A DNA stretch of 5,120 bases from Bacteroidaceae bacterium (GCA_021768245.1 JAETNO010000053.1:1-5120); one strand, 5' to 3'; positions 1 to 5,120 are shown, counted from the stretch's first letter. Notes: generated from the sequence alone by a model not told the origin. Numbers and translations are program-made.

Positions 1-2
1 TA

Positions 3-41
3 TGGGGTCAGAACATAATTCCCGGTTTAGAAAACCAATGA
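3..41 (+). CDS. possible 3' tail of an upstream gene (partial)
   Basis: An open frame enters from the left edge and ends at a TGA at 39-41; its visible tail reads WGQNIIPGLENQ. A tryptophan followed by a hydrophobic strand is compatible with the last strand of a fimbrillin-type protein, but this is only an impression. A second frame (2-67, ending ILQ-free ...RTYSIL) is also open from the edge, so the choice is uncertain. Either stop would leave 43-69 bases before the next start, close to the 63-base gap between the two following genes, which would fit an operon continuing from the left. Upstream sequence would decide. Confidence 0.25.
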   Translation, partial: WGQNIIPGLENQ

Positions 42-67
42 GAGATCGGACTTATTCCATACTCTGA

Positions 68-110
68 TGTCTTAACTATTCAAATTTAATTAACTAATTA
101 CAAATATACA
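68..110 (+). promoter_or_regulatory. A/T-rich leader without Shine-Dalgarno before the first fimbrillin gene
   Basis: The bases before the ATG at 111 are dominated by A and T (TTTAATTAACTAATTACAAA and on), with no GGAGG-like sequence. Bacteroidales start regions are typically A-rich and rely little on a Shine-Dalgarno, so this supports the start at 111. I found no good TTTG / TAnnTTTG promoter pair between 1 and 110, which suggests that transcription begins further left. Confidence 0.45.
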
Positions 111-170
111 ATGAGACATAGATTATTTATCCCCGCAGCCACCGCACTGCTGTTCGCCCTCGCCGCCTGC
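111..170 (+). other. lipoprotein signal peptide, copy 1 (lipidated Cys20)
   Basis: The encoded segment has basic residues at 2 and 4, a hydrophobic core (about 5-18) and the lipobox LAAC, with the invariant Cys at residue 20 as the expected signal peptidase II site. The mature protein would begin CTQDE. Confidence 0.85.
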
Positions 171-1898
171 ACGCAGGACGAACTTGCTGGCGATAACCGT
201 CTGCCCGAAGGTGAATACCCCGTCGTCATCCGTGCCACCGGATTGTCCGTAGAAGCAACGCCGCTGGCAGCCCCTTCCACCCGTGCCGCTGTGGACGGCG
301 ACTGGCAGGGCGTCACTTCCGTGGCACTCAAGATGGGCGATGCGGTAAAGGAATACACCGTAACGGCTTCTACCGATTTCAAGAGTGCCACGCTTTCACG
401 CGAGAACGTTCCGTACTACTGGACCAGCCGCGACCCGATTACCATATCGGCATGGTGGCCCTTCAACAATGCCGACATCACACAGATGCCTGCCGTGAAG
501 GTGGCCGAAGACCAAAGCAAATTGGCTGACTTCCAGAACAGCGACTTCATCTCTGCTGAGAACCGGAAGGTGGAATTTAACAACCCGACTCTTGAATTTA
601 CCCACCGCACGGCACGCGTGACAATCGAACTGAAGCCCGGCACGGGATTCACGAGCGTCGCCGGTGCCACGGTGAGCCTCGTGAGCCTGTCCGCCGATAA
701 CGGCAACCCGACTGCCATCAAGACCTACAACGCAAGCGGCAACACCTACGAGGCACTAACCGCCCCGCAGACCGTTGCGGCAGGCAAACCGTTCGTCAAG
801 GTGGAACTCGGCGGCGGCACCTTCTACTTCCGTCCGCAGAACAACGTCGTATTAGAAGCGGGCAGCCGCTATAAATATACCGTTAAGGTGAACGCCACTG
901 GCTTGACATTAGAGGGTTGCACCATCGGTGATTGGGCTGACGGCGGCGGCGAGAGTGGTGCAGCCGAGTTGGGCTACATCTACGATAGCAACACCAAGAC
1001 CTACACGGTCTATAACGCCGACGGCCTGCTGGCATGGAACGAAGCCGCACAAAAAGACAGATCGATAAATTGCACCCTCACCGCCGACATCGACCTCACG
1101 GGCAAAGACTGGTCACCGATAGGCACAAACTTTTATAACTCATACACCGGCACCTTCGACGGCGGTGGCCATACCATCATGGGGCTGACCGTTACGACAA
1201 ATGACCAATATGTGGGTCTGTTCGGCAGGCTCGGTAGAGCTGGCACGGTGAAGAACGTGGTGATGGAGGGCATACAGATAACATGCAATCACAGGTTGGG
1301 CTATGCCGGCGGCGTGGCAGGATTTAGCTGGGGAGGCACCATTGAAAACTGCTCGGTGTCGGGCAGCGTCAGCGGCACGATATGCGCCGGCGGTGTGGTG
1401 GGTATTCAATGGGAGGCTTCCATCACCGGATGCAGCTCCTCCGCCACAGTGAAGGGAATGGTCCAGGTCGGCGGCGTGGCAGGTGAGACGAATTCGGGTG
1501 CCACCATGGCCGCTTGCTATGCCACAGGCAACGTGACCATAGAAATAGACCCCATAAATAATATCCTTGGCGGCGGTCTGGTGGGATTCAACGCAGGAAG
1601 CAGCGTCCTTGCCTGCTATGCCACGGGCAACGTAACCAGTACGGGTAGTGGCACTGGCAATGTGCATATCGGCGGCTTTTTGGGAGGAAACTACACCACC
1701 GTGACCGCCTGCTATTGGAAGAACAATCATGAACAAGGCATCGGCTACAATAGGGAAAGCACCGGAGCCACGAAGGTGGACGGCTCTGTCGTTACCTGGC
1801 AGAAAGCCGTTGATGCCATGAACACCGCCTTGCAGAACGCAGGCTCAGAGTGGCGTTACGAACTTAAGGGAGCATTGCCCACCTTGAGGAAGCAGTAA
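111..1898 (+). CDS. fimbrillin-family lipoprotein with C-terminal GLUG-repeat domain (copy 1)
   Basis: This 595-residue protein is probably a surface lipoprotein acting as a pilus subunit or adhesin. The N-terminus has a short basic start, a hydrophobic stretch and the lipobox LAAC, giving lipidated Cys20 followed by TQDE; the acidic residues just after the Cys resemble Bacteroidetes surface-export signals. Residues about 35-278 form a fimbrillin (Mfa-like) domain, with the typical marks TRAAVDGDW at 57-65, AWWPFN near 114-119, SDFISA near 144-149, LEFTHR at 161-166, and a final AGSRYKYTV ... IGDW run at 250-275. Residues about 297-360 carry the TLTADIDLTGKDW ... GTFDGGGHTI lead-in usual before GLUG repeats. 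Four to six GLUG-type repeats follow (about 365-530; e.g. GGVVG, GGVAG, GGLVG, GGFLG, with CYATGNVT twice). A conserved cap with WQKAVDAMNTAL and WRYELKGALPTL ends the protein. The start at 111 is chosen because it places the signal peptide correctly. The exact ligand or pilus role cannot be read from sequence. Confidence 0.88.
   Translation: MRHRLFIPAATALLFALAACTQDELAGDNRLPEGEYPVVIRATGLSVEATPLAAPSTRAAVDGDWQGVTSVALKMGDAVKEYTVTASTDFKSATLSRENVPYYWTSRDPITISAWWPFNNADITQMPAVKVAEDQSKLADFQNSDFISAENRKVEFNNPTLEFTHRTARVTIELKPGTGFTSVAGATVSLVSLSADNGNPTAIKTYNASGNTYEALTAPQTVAAGKPFVKVELGGGTFYFRPQNNVVLEAGSRYKYTVKVNATGLTLEGCTIGDWADGGGESGAAELGYIYDSNTKTYTVYNADGLLAWNEAAQKDRSINCTLTADIDLTGKDWSPIGTNFYNSYTGTFDGGGHTIMGLTVTTNDQYVGLFGRLGRAGTVKNVVMEGIQITCNHRLGYAGGVAGFSWGGTIENCSVSGSVSGTICAGGVVGIQWEASITGCSSSATVKGMVQVGGVAGETNSGATMAACYATGNVTIEIDPINNILGGGLVGFNAGSSVLACYATGNVTSTGSGTGNVHIGGFLGGNYTTVTACYWKNNHEQGIGYNRESTGATKVDGSVVTWQKAVDAMNTALQNAGSEWRYELKGALPTLRKQ
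1001..1898 (+). repeat. GLUG/C-terminal module, direct repeat copy 1
   Basis: From CTACACGGTC at 1001 to the stop at 1898, this segment matches 2759-3659 closely at DNA level and in the same frame (299 versus 300 codons). There are long identical stretches, for example from about 1735 to 1804. Upstream of 1001 the two genes are recognisably homologous as proteins but much more diverged as DNA. The segment therefore looks like a module copied or homogenised between the two genes. Confidence 0.85.
1512..1637 (+). repeat. intragenic CYATGNVT repeat pair in copy 1
   Basis: Two 27-base units at 1512-1538 and 1611-1637 match at 24 of 27 positions by eye and both encode ACYATGNVT. They are successive GLUG-repeat turns. 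The matching pair in the second gene is at 3273-3299 and 3372-3398. Confidence 0.75.
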
Positions 1899-1961
1899 AC
1901 CGTCGGGGAGAAAAGTTACGCCCGCAACGGAAAGAACAAGAGTAATAAAACAACAGATATA

Positions 1962-2015
1962 ATGAAGACAAGATTTTTTGCACTTGCAGCGCTCGTCCTC
2001 TTATTGGGCGCCTGC
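1962..2015 (+). other. lipoprotein signal peptide, copy 2 (lipidated Cys18)
   Basis: The encoded segment begins MKTRFF, continues with a Leu/Ala-rich core and ends in the lipobox LGAC, with Cys18 as the expected signal peptidase II site. The mature start CTQDE is the same as in copy 1. Confidence 0.85.
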
Positions 2016-3659
2016 ACGCAGGACGAAGCGGGCTTTCTGCCGGAAGGGGCGGAAGGCACACCCATCGTCTTTACCGCCACGGGGCTGAACCCCGCTGCGA
2101 CAGCCATTGCCAATACCCGTTCCACCGTGGACGGCGACTGGGAGGGCGTGCAGAGCGTAGCAGTCCTGATGGACGGCACGGTGAAGGCATACGACGTGAC
2201 GCTCACCACCGCCGACCCCGCCAGCGCCACGCTGACCTCCACCGACCCGCACTACTGGACCAACCGCAAAGACATCACCGTCACAGCGTGGTGGCCCTAC
2301 ACCGCTGGCGAGACAACCCCTTCTGCTGTGAAGGTAAAAGCCAACCAAAGTACCCGGAAAGACTTTGAGACCAGCGACCTCATCGTAGCCGACGGACAGA
2401 CGGTGACCTACGGTAGCCCCACGCTCCGCTTTACCCACCACACGGCGCTGGTGACCATCGTTCTGACGGACTACACCGAGGGGCTGGCATCCGTGCAGCT
2501 GACGGGCCTCTCCACCGAAGGCGACAACCCGGATATAATCGTCCCGTATGACAAGGGTAGCAACACCTACACCGCCATCGTAGCCCCGCAAAGTGTGGCA
2601 GCTGGCACGGCCTTCATTACCTGCACCTTCACCAACGGCAAGACCTTCGTTTATAAGATGAAGAATGCTACCGACTGGCAGGCGGGCGGTGAATATACCT
2701 ACACCGTCTCCCTCGCTGCGGCAAAAGACCTGGGATATACCATAGAGAGCAACGGCAGCTACACGGTCTATAACGCCGACGGCCTGATGAATATAGCCAA
2801 ATTAGTGAACGGAGGTAAGAGCGACATTAACATTACCCTCACCGCCGACATTGACCTCACAGGCAAAGACTGGACACCGATAGGCACAGACTACGACAAC
2901 TCATACAAAGGCACCTTCGACGGTGGCGGCCATACCATTACGGGGCTGACCTTTACGACAAATGACGAATATGCGGGTCTGTTCGGCTGGCTCAATAGAG
3001 CTGGTACGGTGAAGAACGTGGTGATGGAGGGCGTACAGATAACAAGCAATCAAATATATGGCGGCAGTATTGGCGGCGTGGTAGGATCTGGCTGGGGCAC
3101 TATTGAAAACTGCTCGGTGTCGGGCAGCGTCAGCGGCACGGTGTATGTCGGCGGTGTGGTGGGTGTTCAAATAGGCGGTTCCATCACCGGATGCAGCTCC
3201 TCGGCCACAGTGAAGGGAACGGTCGATGTCGGCGGCGTGGCAGGTCAGACGAATTCGAGTGCCACCCTGACCGCTTGCTATGCCACAGGCAACGTGATCA
3301 TAGAAATGGACACCAAAAAGAATATCGCTGGCGGCAGTCTGGTGGGAATGAACGCAGGAAGCAGCCTCCTTGCCTGCTATGCCACGGGCAACGTAACCAG
3401 TACGGGTAGTAGCACTGGCTATATGCATATCGGCGGCTTTTTGGGAAATAACTACACCACCGTGACCGCCGGCTATTGGAAGAACAATCATGAACAAGGC
3501 ATCGGCTACAATAGGGAAAGCACCGGAGCCACGAAGGTGGACGGCTCTGTCGTTACCTGGCAGAAGGCCGTTGATGCCATGAACACCGCTTTGCAGAACG
3601 CTGGTTCAAAGTGGCGTTACGAACTTAAAGGAGCATTGCCTACCTTGAGGAAGCAGTAA
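1962..3659 (+). CDS. fimbrillin-family lipoprotein with C-terminal GLUG-repeat domain (copy 2)
   Basis: This is a 565-residue paralogue of the preceding gene, 63 bases downstream on the same strand and probably co-transcribed with it. The signal peptide ends in the lipobox LGAC with lipidated Cys18, again followed by TQDE. The fimbrillin (Mfa-like) domain spans about 30-250, with TRSTVDGDW at 52-60, AWWPY at 109-113, SDLIVA at 138-143, LRFTHH at 155-160, and AGGEYTYTVSL closing it. It lacks the roughly 20-residue stretch (GLTLEGCTIGDWADGG type) that links the domains in copy 1, so its fimbrillin domain ends earlier. The GLUG lead-in is at about 266-330, the repeats at about 335-500, and the cap at about 505-565. 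The cap differs from copy 1 at only two residues from about 501 onward (G504 for C, K550 for E). The start at 1962 is preceded by AACAGATATA with no Shine-Dalgarno, as in copy 1. A surface pilus subunit or adhesin is the likely role. Confidence 0.88.
   Translation: MKTRFFALAALVLLLGACTQDEAGFLPEGAEGTPIVFTATGLNPAATAIANTRSTVDGDWEGVQSVAVLMDGTVKAYDVTLTTADPASATLTSTDPHYWTNRKDITVTAWWPYTAGETTPSAVKVKANQSTRKDFETSDLIVADGQTVTYGSPTLRFTHHTALVTIVLTDYTEGLASVQLTGLSTEGDNPDIIVPYDKGSNTYTAIVAPQSVAAGTAFITCTFTNGKTFVYKMKNATDWQAGGEYTYTVSLAAAKDLGYTIESNGSYTVYNADGLMNIAKLVNGGKSDINITLTADIDLTGKDWTPIGTDYDNSYKGTFDGGGHTITGLTFTTNDEYAGLFGWLNRAGTVKNVVMEGVQITSNQIYGGSIGGVVGSGWGTIENCSVSGSVSGTVYVGGVVGVQIGGSITGCSSSATVKGTVDVGGVAGQTNSSATLTACYATGNVIIEMDTKKNIAGGSLVGMNAGSSLLACYATGNVTSTGSSTGYMHIGGFLGNNYTTVTAGYWKNNHEQGIGYNRESTGATKVDGSVVTWQKAVDAMNTALQNAGSKWRYELKGALPTLRKQ
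2759..3659 (+). repeat. GLUG/C-terminal module, direct repeat copy 2
   Basis: This is the partner of 1001-1898. Alignment by eye needs only two compensating one-codon gaps near residues 367-380 of the protein. It also contains the internal 27-base repeat pair at 3273-3299 and 3372-3398. Confidence 0.85.
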
Positions 3660-3661
3660 GC

Positions 3662-3692
3662 CGTTGCGGGCGGAACATTTCCGTCCGCAACG
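3662..3692 (+). terminator. strong hairpin after the fimbrillin operon
   Basis: Starting three bases after the TAA, CGTTGCGGGCGGAA pairs with TTCCGTCCGCAACG around a CAT loop, giving a 14-bp stem with a single G-T wobble. No T-run follows on either strand, so it is not a textbook intrinsic terminator. It may instead stabilise the mRNA 3' end or act with a factor. Its position right after the last full fimbrillin gene favours a transcript-end role. Confidence 0.45.
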
Positions 3693-3734
3693 AACATAAA
3701 CCGAAGTATAACCCCAATAAAAAAGGAGGACGTG

Positions 3735-3803
3735 ATGGAACACACGGAGAATCCACCATATAGGTTAGATTTTGGCATCAAGGCATTGTCAATAATAGTA
3801 TAG
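3735..3803 (+). pseudogene. possible truncated start of a third gene (22 codons)
   Basis: GGAGG at 3725-3729 stands at ideal distance from an ATG at 3735, unlike the other starts here, which have no Shine-Dalgarno. The frame reads MEHTENPPYRLDFGIKALSI and stops at TAG 3801-3803. Beyond it the DNA is the antisense of the CoiA-like gene, so no continuation exists in another frame. I read it as the 5' end of a gene that followed the fimbrillins and was cut by a recombination or insertion junction somewhere around 3760-3820. It could also be a genuine small peptide, or chance. I do not recognise the protein. Confidence 0.35.
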
Positions 3804-4074
3804 ACTCCAGTGAAAGCATACAATTTTTCTTCTATGAGATGGAAATCGCCGAAAATAGCGTCGCAATAATAACAGCCGTGCGATAGGTAGCTATCGGCAA
3901 CCGTCCGGCTATACCGTTTTTTTACCGGGCCGACCTTGAGTTGTCGCCCCTCTTCCGTCTGTAAGAAATCTTGTACCGCGGCATAGACCCCAGGATGCTT
4001 GTCTATATCATGATCGTCCCACGAAGACCGCTCCACATCGAAATCGCAGTTGCAGACGCTCTTCAGACTTGGCT

Positions 4075-4788
4075 CTACCGTATAGCAGTATTGCAGCGTC
4101 CCGCATTCCAGCATTTCATTTCAAAGAAGATGATGGTAATCTTTTGCTTAGGAGCCATTCTGATATGCTCGCAAAATTTCAACTTACGCGCCAGTAAATT
4201 ACTTATCAATGCTTTTAACGGCATTTGAACTTTCCCTACTTGGGCAAGTATGTTTGAATTTTCGTCCTTGAATATTTTGAACGCAGGAGTCTCTTTGTCT
4301 GCAACTAAAGTTTTGTCATAATCCGACATTTCTTTGGGGGCTATGCGGAAAAACCAGCAACCTCTTACGTTCGATGCCTTATACCGTTCCTGCCGGAGGC
4401 GGGTTTCTTCATAAGTCTGCCGGCTCCATTGAACCTCGAAAGCGATCCTCTTGCCTCCCTGTACAGCCAAAACATCCGCCCTCCAATCTGCTTCGGAAAA
4501 TTCGGGGATGGCATCCCATCCTTGCTCCCGACATGCCTCCATGATAGCGACTTTCGCTTTGAGATGCTCTGCAGACTCGGGTTTCCAATCGCATGGATTT
4601 GCAGATTTCAGATGAACGAAATGTTTCAACCCTCTGTTGCTTGTTCTCAAAAAGCCCTCTTGCCCGCAGCACGGCAATGTTAAAACGATTTCTTTGGCTT
4701 TAAGACGGGCTTTCAAAGCACTCCATTCTTCGTCATTAAGATCGATGGAAACAATTTCTTTGTCTTCTATATAAGCACGTAAAGGCAT
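4075..4788 (-). CDS. CoiA-like competence/nuclease-family protein, frameshifted 5' part
   Basis: The 237-residue reading frame resembles the CoiA family, named for a protein needed for transformation in streptococci; similar genes occur in Bacteroidales, including on mobile elements, where the role is unknown. Visible family marks, in order: a CC pair at 40-41; HFVH at 56-59, like the HFxH motif; EHLKAK at 74-79; then the nuclease-like core WRADV (102-106, Asp105) and FEVQWS (117-122, Glu118 and Gln120), matching a PD-(D/E)XK fold with an ExQ variant. Near the end, ITIIFFEMKCWN breaks off: inserting one A at 4106-4107 restores KCWKCGTLQYCY and joins the frame continuing to about 3810. The last nine or so residues of the present frame (NAGRCNTAIR) are therefore out of frame. 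The start at 4788 is the first ATG after a good promoter candidate. The N-terminal half could still fold, but the full protein looks broken unless the gap is a sequencing error. Confidence 0.7.
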   Translation of the reverse strand: MPLRAYIEDKEIVSIDLNDEEWSALKARLKAKEIVLTLPCCGQEGFLRTSNRGLKHFVHLKSANPCDWKPESAEHLKAKVAIMEACREQGWDAIPEFSEADWRADVLAVQGGKRIAFEVQWSRQTYEETRLRQERYKASNVRGCWFFRIAPKEMSDYDKTLVADKETPAFKIFKDENSNILAQVGKVQMPLKALISNLLARKLKFCEHIRMAPKQKITIIFFEMKCWNAGRCNTAIR

Positions 4789-4838
4789 TGTAGAAATGTA
4801 TAAAGATTGTTAATGATCTCGGATATATTACATCAATC

Positions 4839-4869
4839 CAAATATAGCGAATCCGAACGAAACGAGCAA
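4839..4869 (-). promoter_or_regulatory. Bacteroides-type promoter for the CoiA-like gene
   Basis: Read on the minus strand, TTG (plus-strand 4867-4869) is followed after 20 bases by TATATTTG (plus-strand 4839-4846), an exact match to the TAnnTTTG -7 element at accepted spacing. Transcription would start near 4832, giving a leader of about 44 bases before the ATG at 4788. Confidence 0.6.
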
Positions 4870-4871
4870 GT

Positions 4872-4904
4872 TTTGCGGAGTGAATCATCGTCGTCTTAAT
4901 ATTG
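4872..4904 (+). promoter_or_regulatory. candidate promoter for the rightward gene at 5050
   Basis: TTTG at 4872-4875 and TAATATTG at 4897-4904 are 21 bases apart; the second box has one mismatch to TAnnTTTG. It lies back to back with the leftward promoter candidate. It would create a leader of roughly 140 bases that contains the long hairpin. Confidence 0.35.
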
Positions 4905-4927
4905 AATCACCATATATCTTACGCCGA

Positions 4928-5019
4928 CCCGTCCAGCAAAATAGCCGCCGTAAGCGACACGTCAAGGCAATGCCTTGTCTTTGTCGCTTACGGCGGCTAT
5001 TCGGCTCTTGCTGTCCGGG
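4928..5019 (+). repeat. long hairpin in the leader of the gene at 5050
   Basis: A perfect 19-bp stem is formed by ATAGCCGCCGTAAGCGACA (4941-4959) and TGTCGCTTACGGCGGCTAT (4982-5000). Inside it CAAGGCA (4963-4969) pairs with TGCCTTG (4971-4977) around one base. Outside it CAGCAA (4934-4939) pairs with TTGCTG (5008-5013) and CCCG (4928-4931) with CGGG (5016-5019). The whole is a nested imperfect stem-loop of about 92 bases, with no T-run directly after it. It may be a regulatory leader structure, a DNA-level site for a mobile element, or a repeat element. Confidence 0.7.
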
Positions 5020-5049
5020 CGTTCCGGGCAGTCTGAAATTTTATTCTCT

Positions 5050-5120
5050 ATGACACTGCTCACAAAACAGATCATCTCGAAATTCGAGAAACATCCTATC
5101 CACTCACAGGATGGGAAAGG
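5050..5120 (+). CDS. start of a DUF2958-like protein (partial, runs off the window)
   Basis: The frame opens at ATG 5050 and reads MTLLTKQIISKFEKHPIHSQ and on to the window edge without a stop (23 complete codons). The opening M-x-LLTK-x-I followed by a short polar stretch resembles DUF2958 proteins, small proteins of unknown function that I associate with plasmids and conjugative elements. Only the N-terminus is visible, so the family call is tentative. The start lacks a Shine-Dalgarno but is preceded by the A/T-rich run AAATTTTATTCTCT, as expected for Bacteroidales. It diverges from the CoiA-like gene and has the long hairpin in its leader. Confidence 0.5.
   Translation, partial: MTLLTKQIISKFEKHPIHSQDGK

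Larger units (their letters stand above)
3617..4114 (-). pseudogene. C-terminal part of the CoiA-like gene, separated by a frameshift
   Basis: This leftward frame continues the CoiA-like protein after the frame break at 4106-4107. Its opening ECGTLQYCY supplies the second half of a CWKCG motif. Further on it holds GPVKKRYSRT, then SHGCYYCDAIFGDFHLIEE (about residues 78-96 of this frame) with another Cys pair, consistent with the zinc-binding C-terminal part of CoiA-like proteins as I remember them. The ATG at 4114 is probably not a real start, because it lies inside the shared frame-overlap. After about 3810 the frame loses protein-like character, runs through the hairpin at 3662-3692 and ends antisense to the second fimbrillin gene. 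The native C-terminus was therefore probably lost at a junction. Confidence 0.6.
4789..5049. other. divergent intergenic region
   Basis: These 261 bases separate the leftward CoiA-like gene from the rightward gene at 5050. They contain the two back-to-back promoter candidates (4839-4904) and the long hairpin (4928-5019). I see no convincing open frame and no RNA gene of a known family. Confidence 0.7.

Noticed and set aside
1..110. Invertible promoter or phase-variation switch upstream of the fimbrillin genes
   Set aside because: I found no paired inverted repeats and no good promoter boxes in this stretch.
1512..1637. CRISPR-like or tandem DNA repeat
   Set aside because: The repeats are imperfect, in frame and encode GLUG turns; they are protein repeats.
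1140..1736. 198-codon leftward open frame opposite the GLUG region, with a near twin at 2901-3497
   Set aside because: The two look conserved only because the sense strands are duplicated. The translations are His/Ala-rich shadows, with no start context or recognisable domain.
1141..1740. Diversity-generating retroelement target region
   Set aside because: Differences between the copies involve all four bases and many codon positions, not just adenine-derived changes. No template repeat or reverse transcriptase is in the window.
2001..2591. 196-codon leftward open frame inside copy 2
   Set aside because: It is antisense to the well-supported fimbrillin domain and arises from the G/C-rich codon pattern; no protein features are seen.
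3971..4228. 85-codon rightward frame opposite the CoiA-like gene, and a similar one at 4429-4683
   Set aside because: Both lie antisense to recognisable CoiA-like coding sequence and have no start signals.
4928..5019. Ordinary intrinsic terminator
   Set aside because: There is no T-run immediately after the stem, and the genes on both sides point away from it, so no transcript needs to end there.

Overview
The window looks like DNA from the order Bacteroidales (Bacteroides, Parabacteroides or a close relative). The signs are two fimbrillin-type lipoproteins with Cys-Thr-Gln-Asp-Glu mature N-termini, starts preceded by A/T-rich leaders without a Shine-Dalgarno, and promoter candidates of the Bacteroides TTG / TAnnTTTG class. 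No rRNA, tRNA, CRISPR array or transposase was seen.

Left part (1-3659, + strand): after about 110 A/T-rich bases, which may hold the tail of an upstream gene, come two tandem paralogous lipoprotein genes (111-1898 and 1962-3659) separated by 63 bases. Each encodes a lipoprotein signal peptide, a fimbrillin (Mfa-like) domain of about 230-260 residues, a right-handed repeat region rich in GLUG-type motifs, and a conserved C-terminal cap. They look like one operon for surface structures, probably pilus subunits or tip adhesins. The last 900 bases of each gene are a much closer match to each other than the first halves. Within that match, the GLUG repeats differ almost only by amino-acid-changing substitutions, while the C-terminal cap differs almost only silently. 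This is the most interesting signal in the window.

Middle (3660-3810): a strong 14-bp hairpin follows the second gene. A GGAGG-preceded 22-codon open frame then stops abruptly. It looks like the beginning of a third gene cut off where the next block was joined on.

Right part (about 3810-5120): the base composition drops from G/C-rich to mixed or A/T-rich. A leftward CoiA-like gene (competence-protein family, PD-(D/E)XK-type nuclease with Cys pairs) starts at 4788. It is broken by an apparent one-base deletion inside a CWKCG motif at 4106-4107, and its other half is readable in a second frame down to about 3810. Upstream of it lie back-to-back promoter candidates and a long hairpin (4928-5019). 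The hairpin would sit in the leader of a rightward gene that begins at 5050 and leaves the window; its first 23 residues resemble DUF2958 proteins. CoiA-like and DUF2958 genes are both familiar on Bacteroidales conjugative elements, so the window may span a junction between a fimbrillin locus and mobile-element DNA. That last point is inference.
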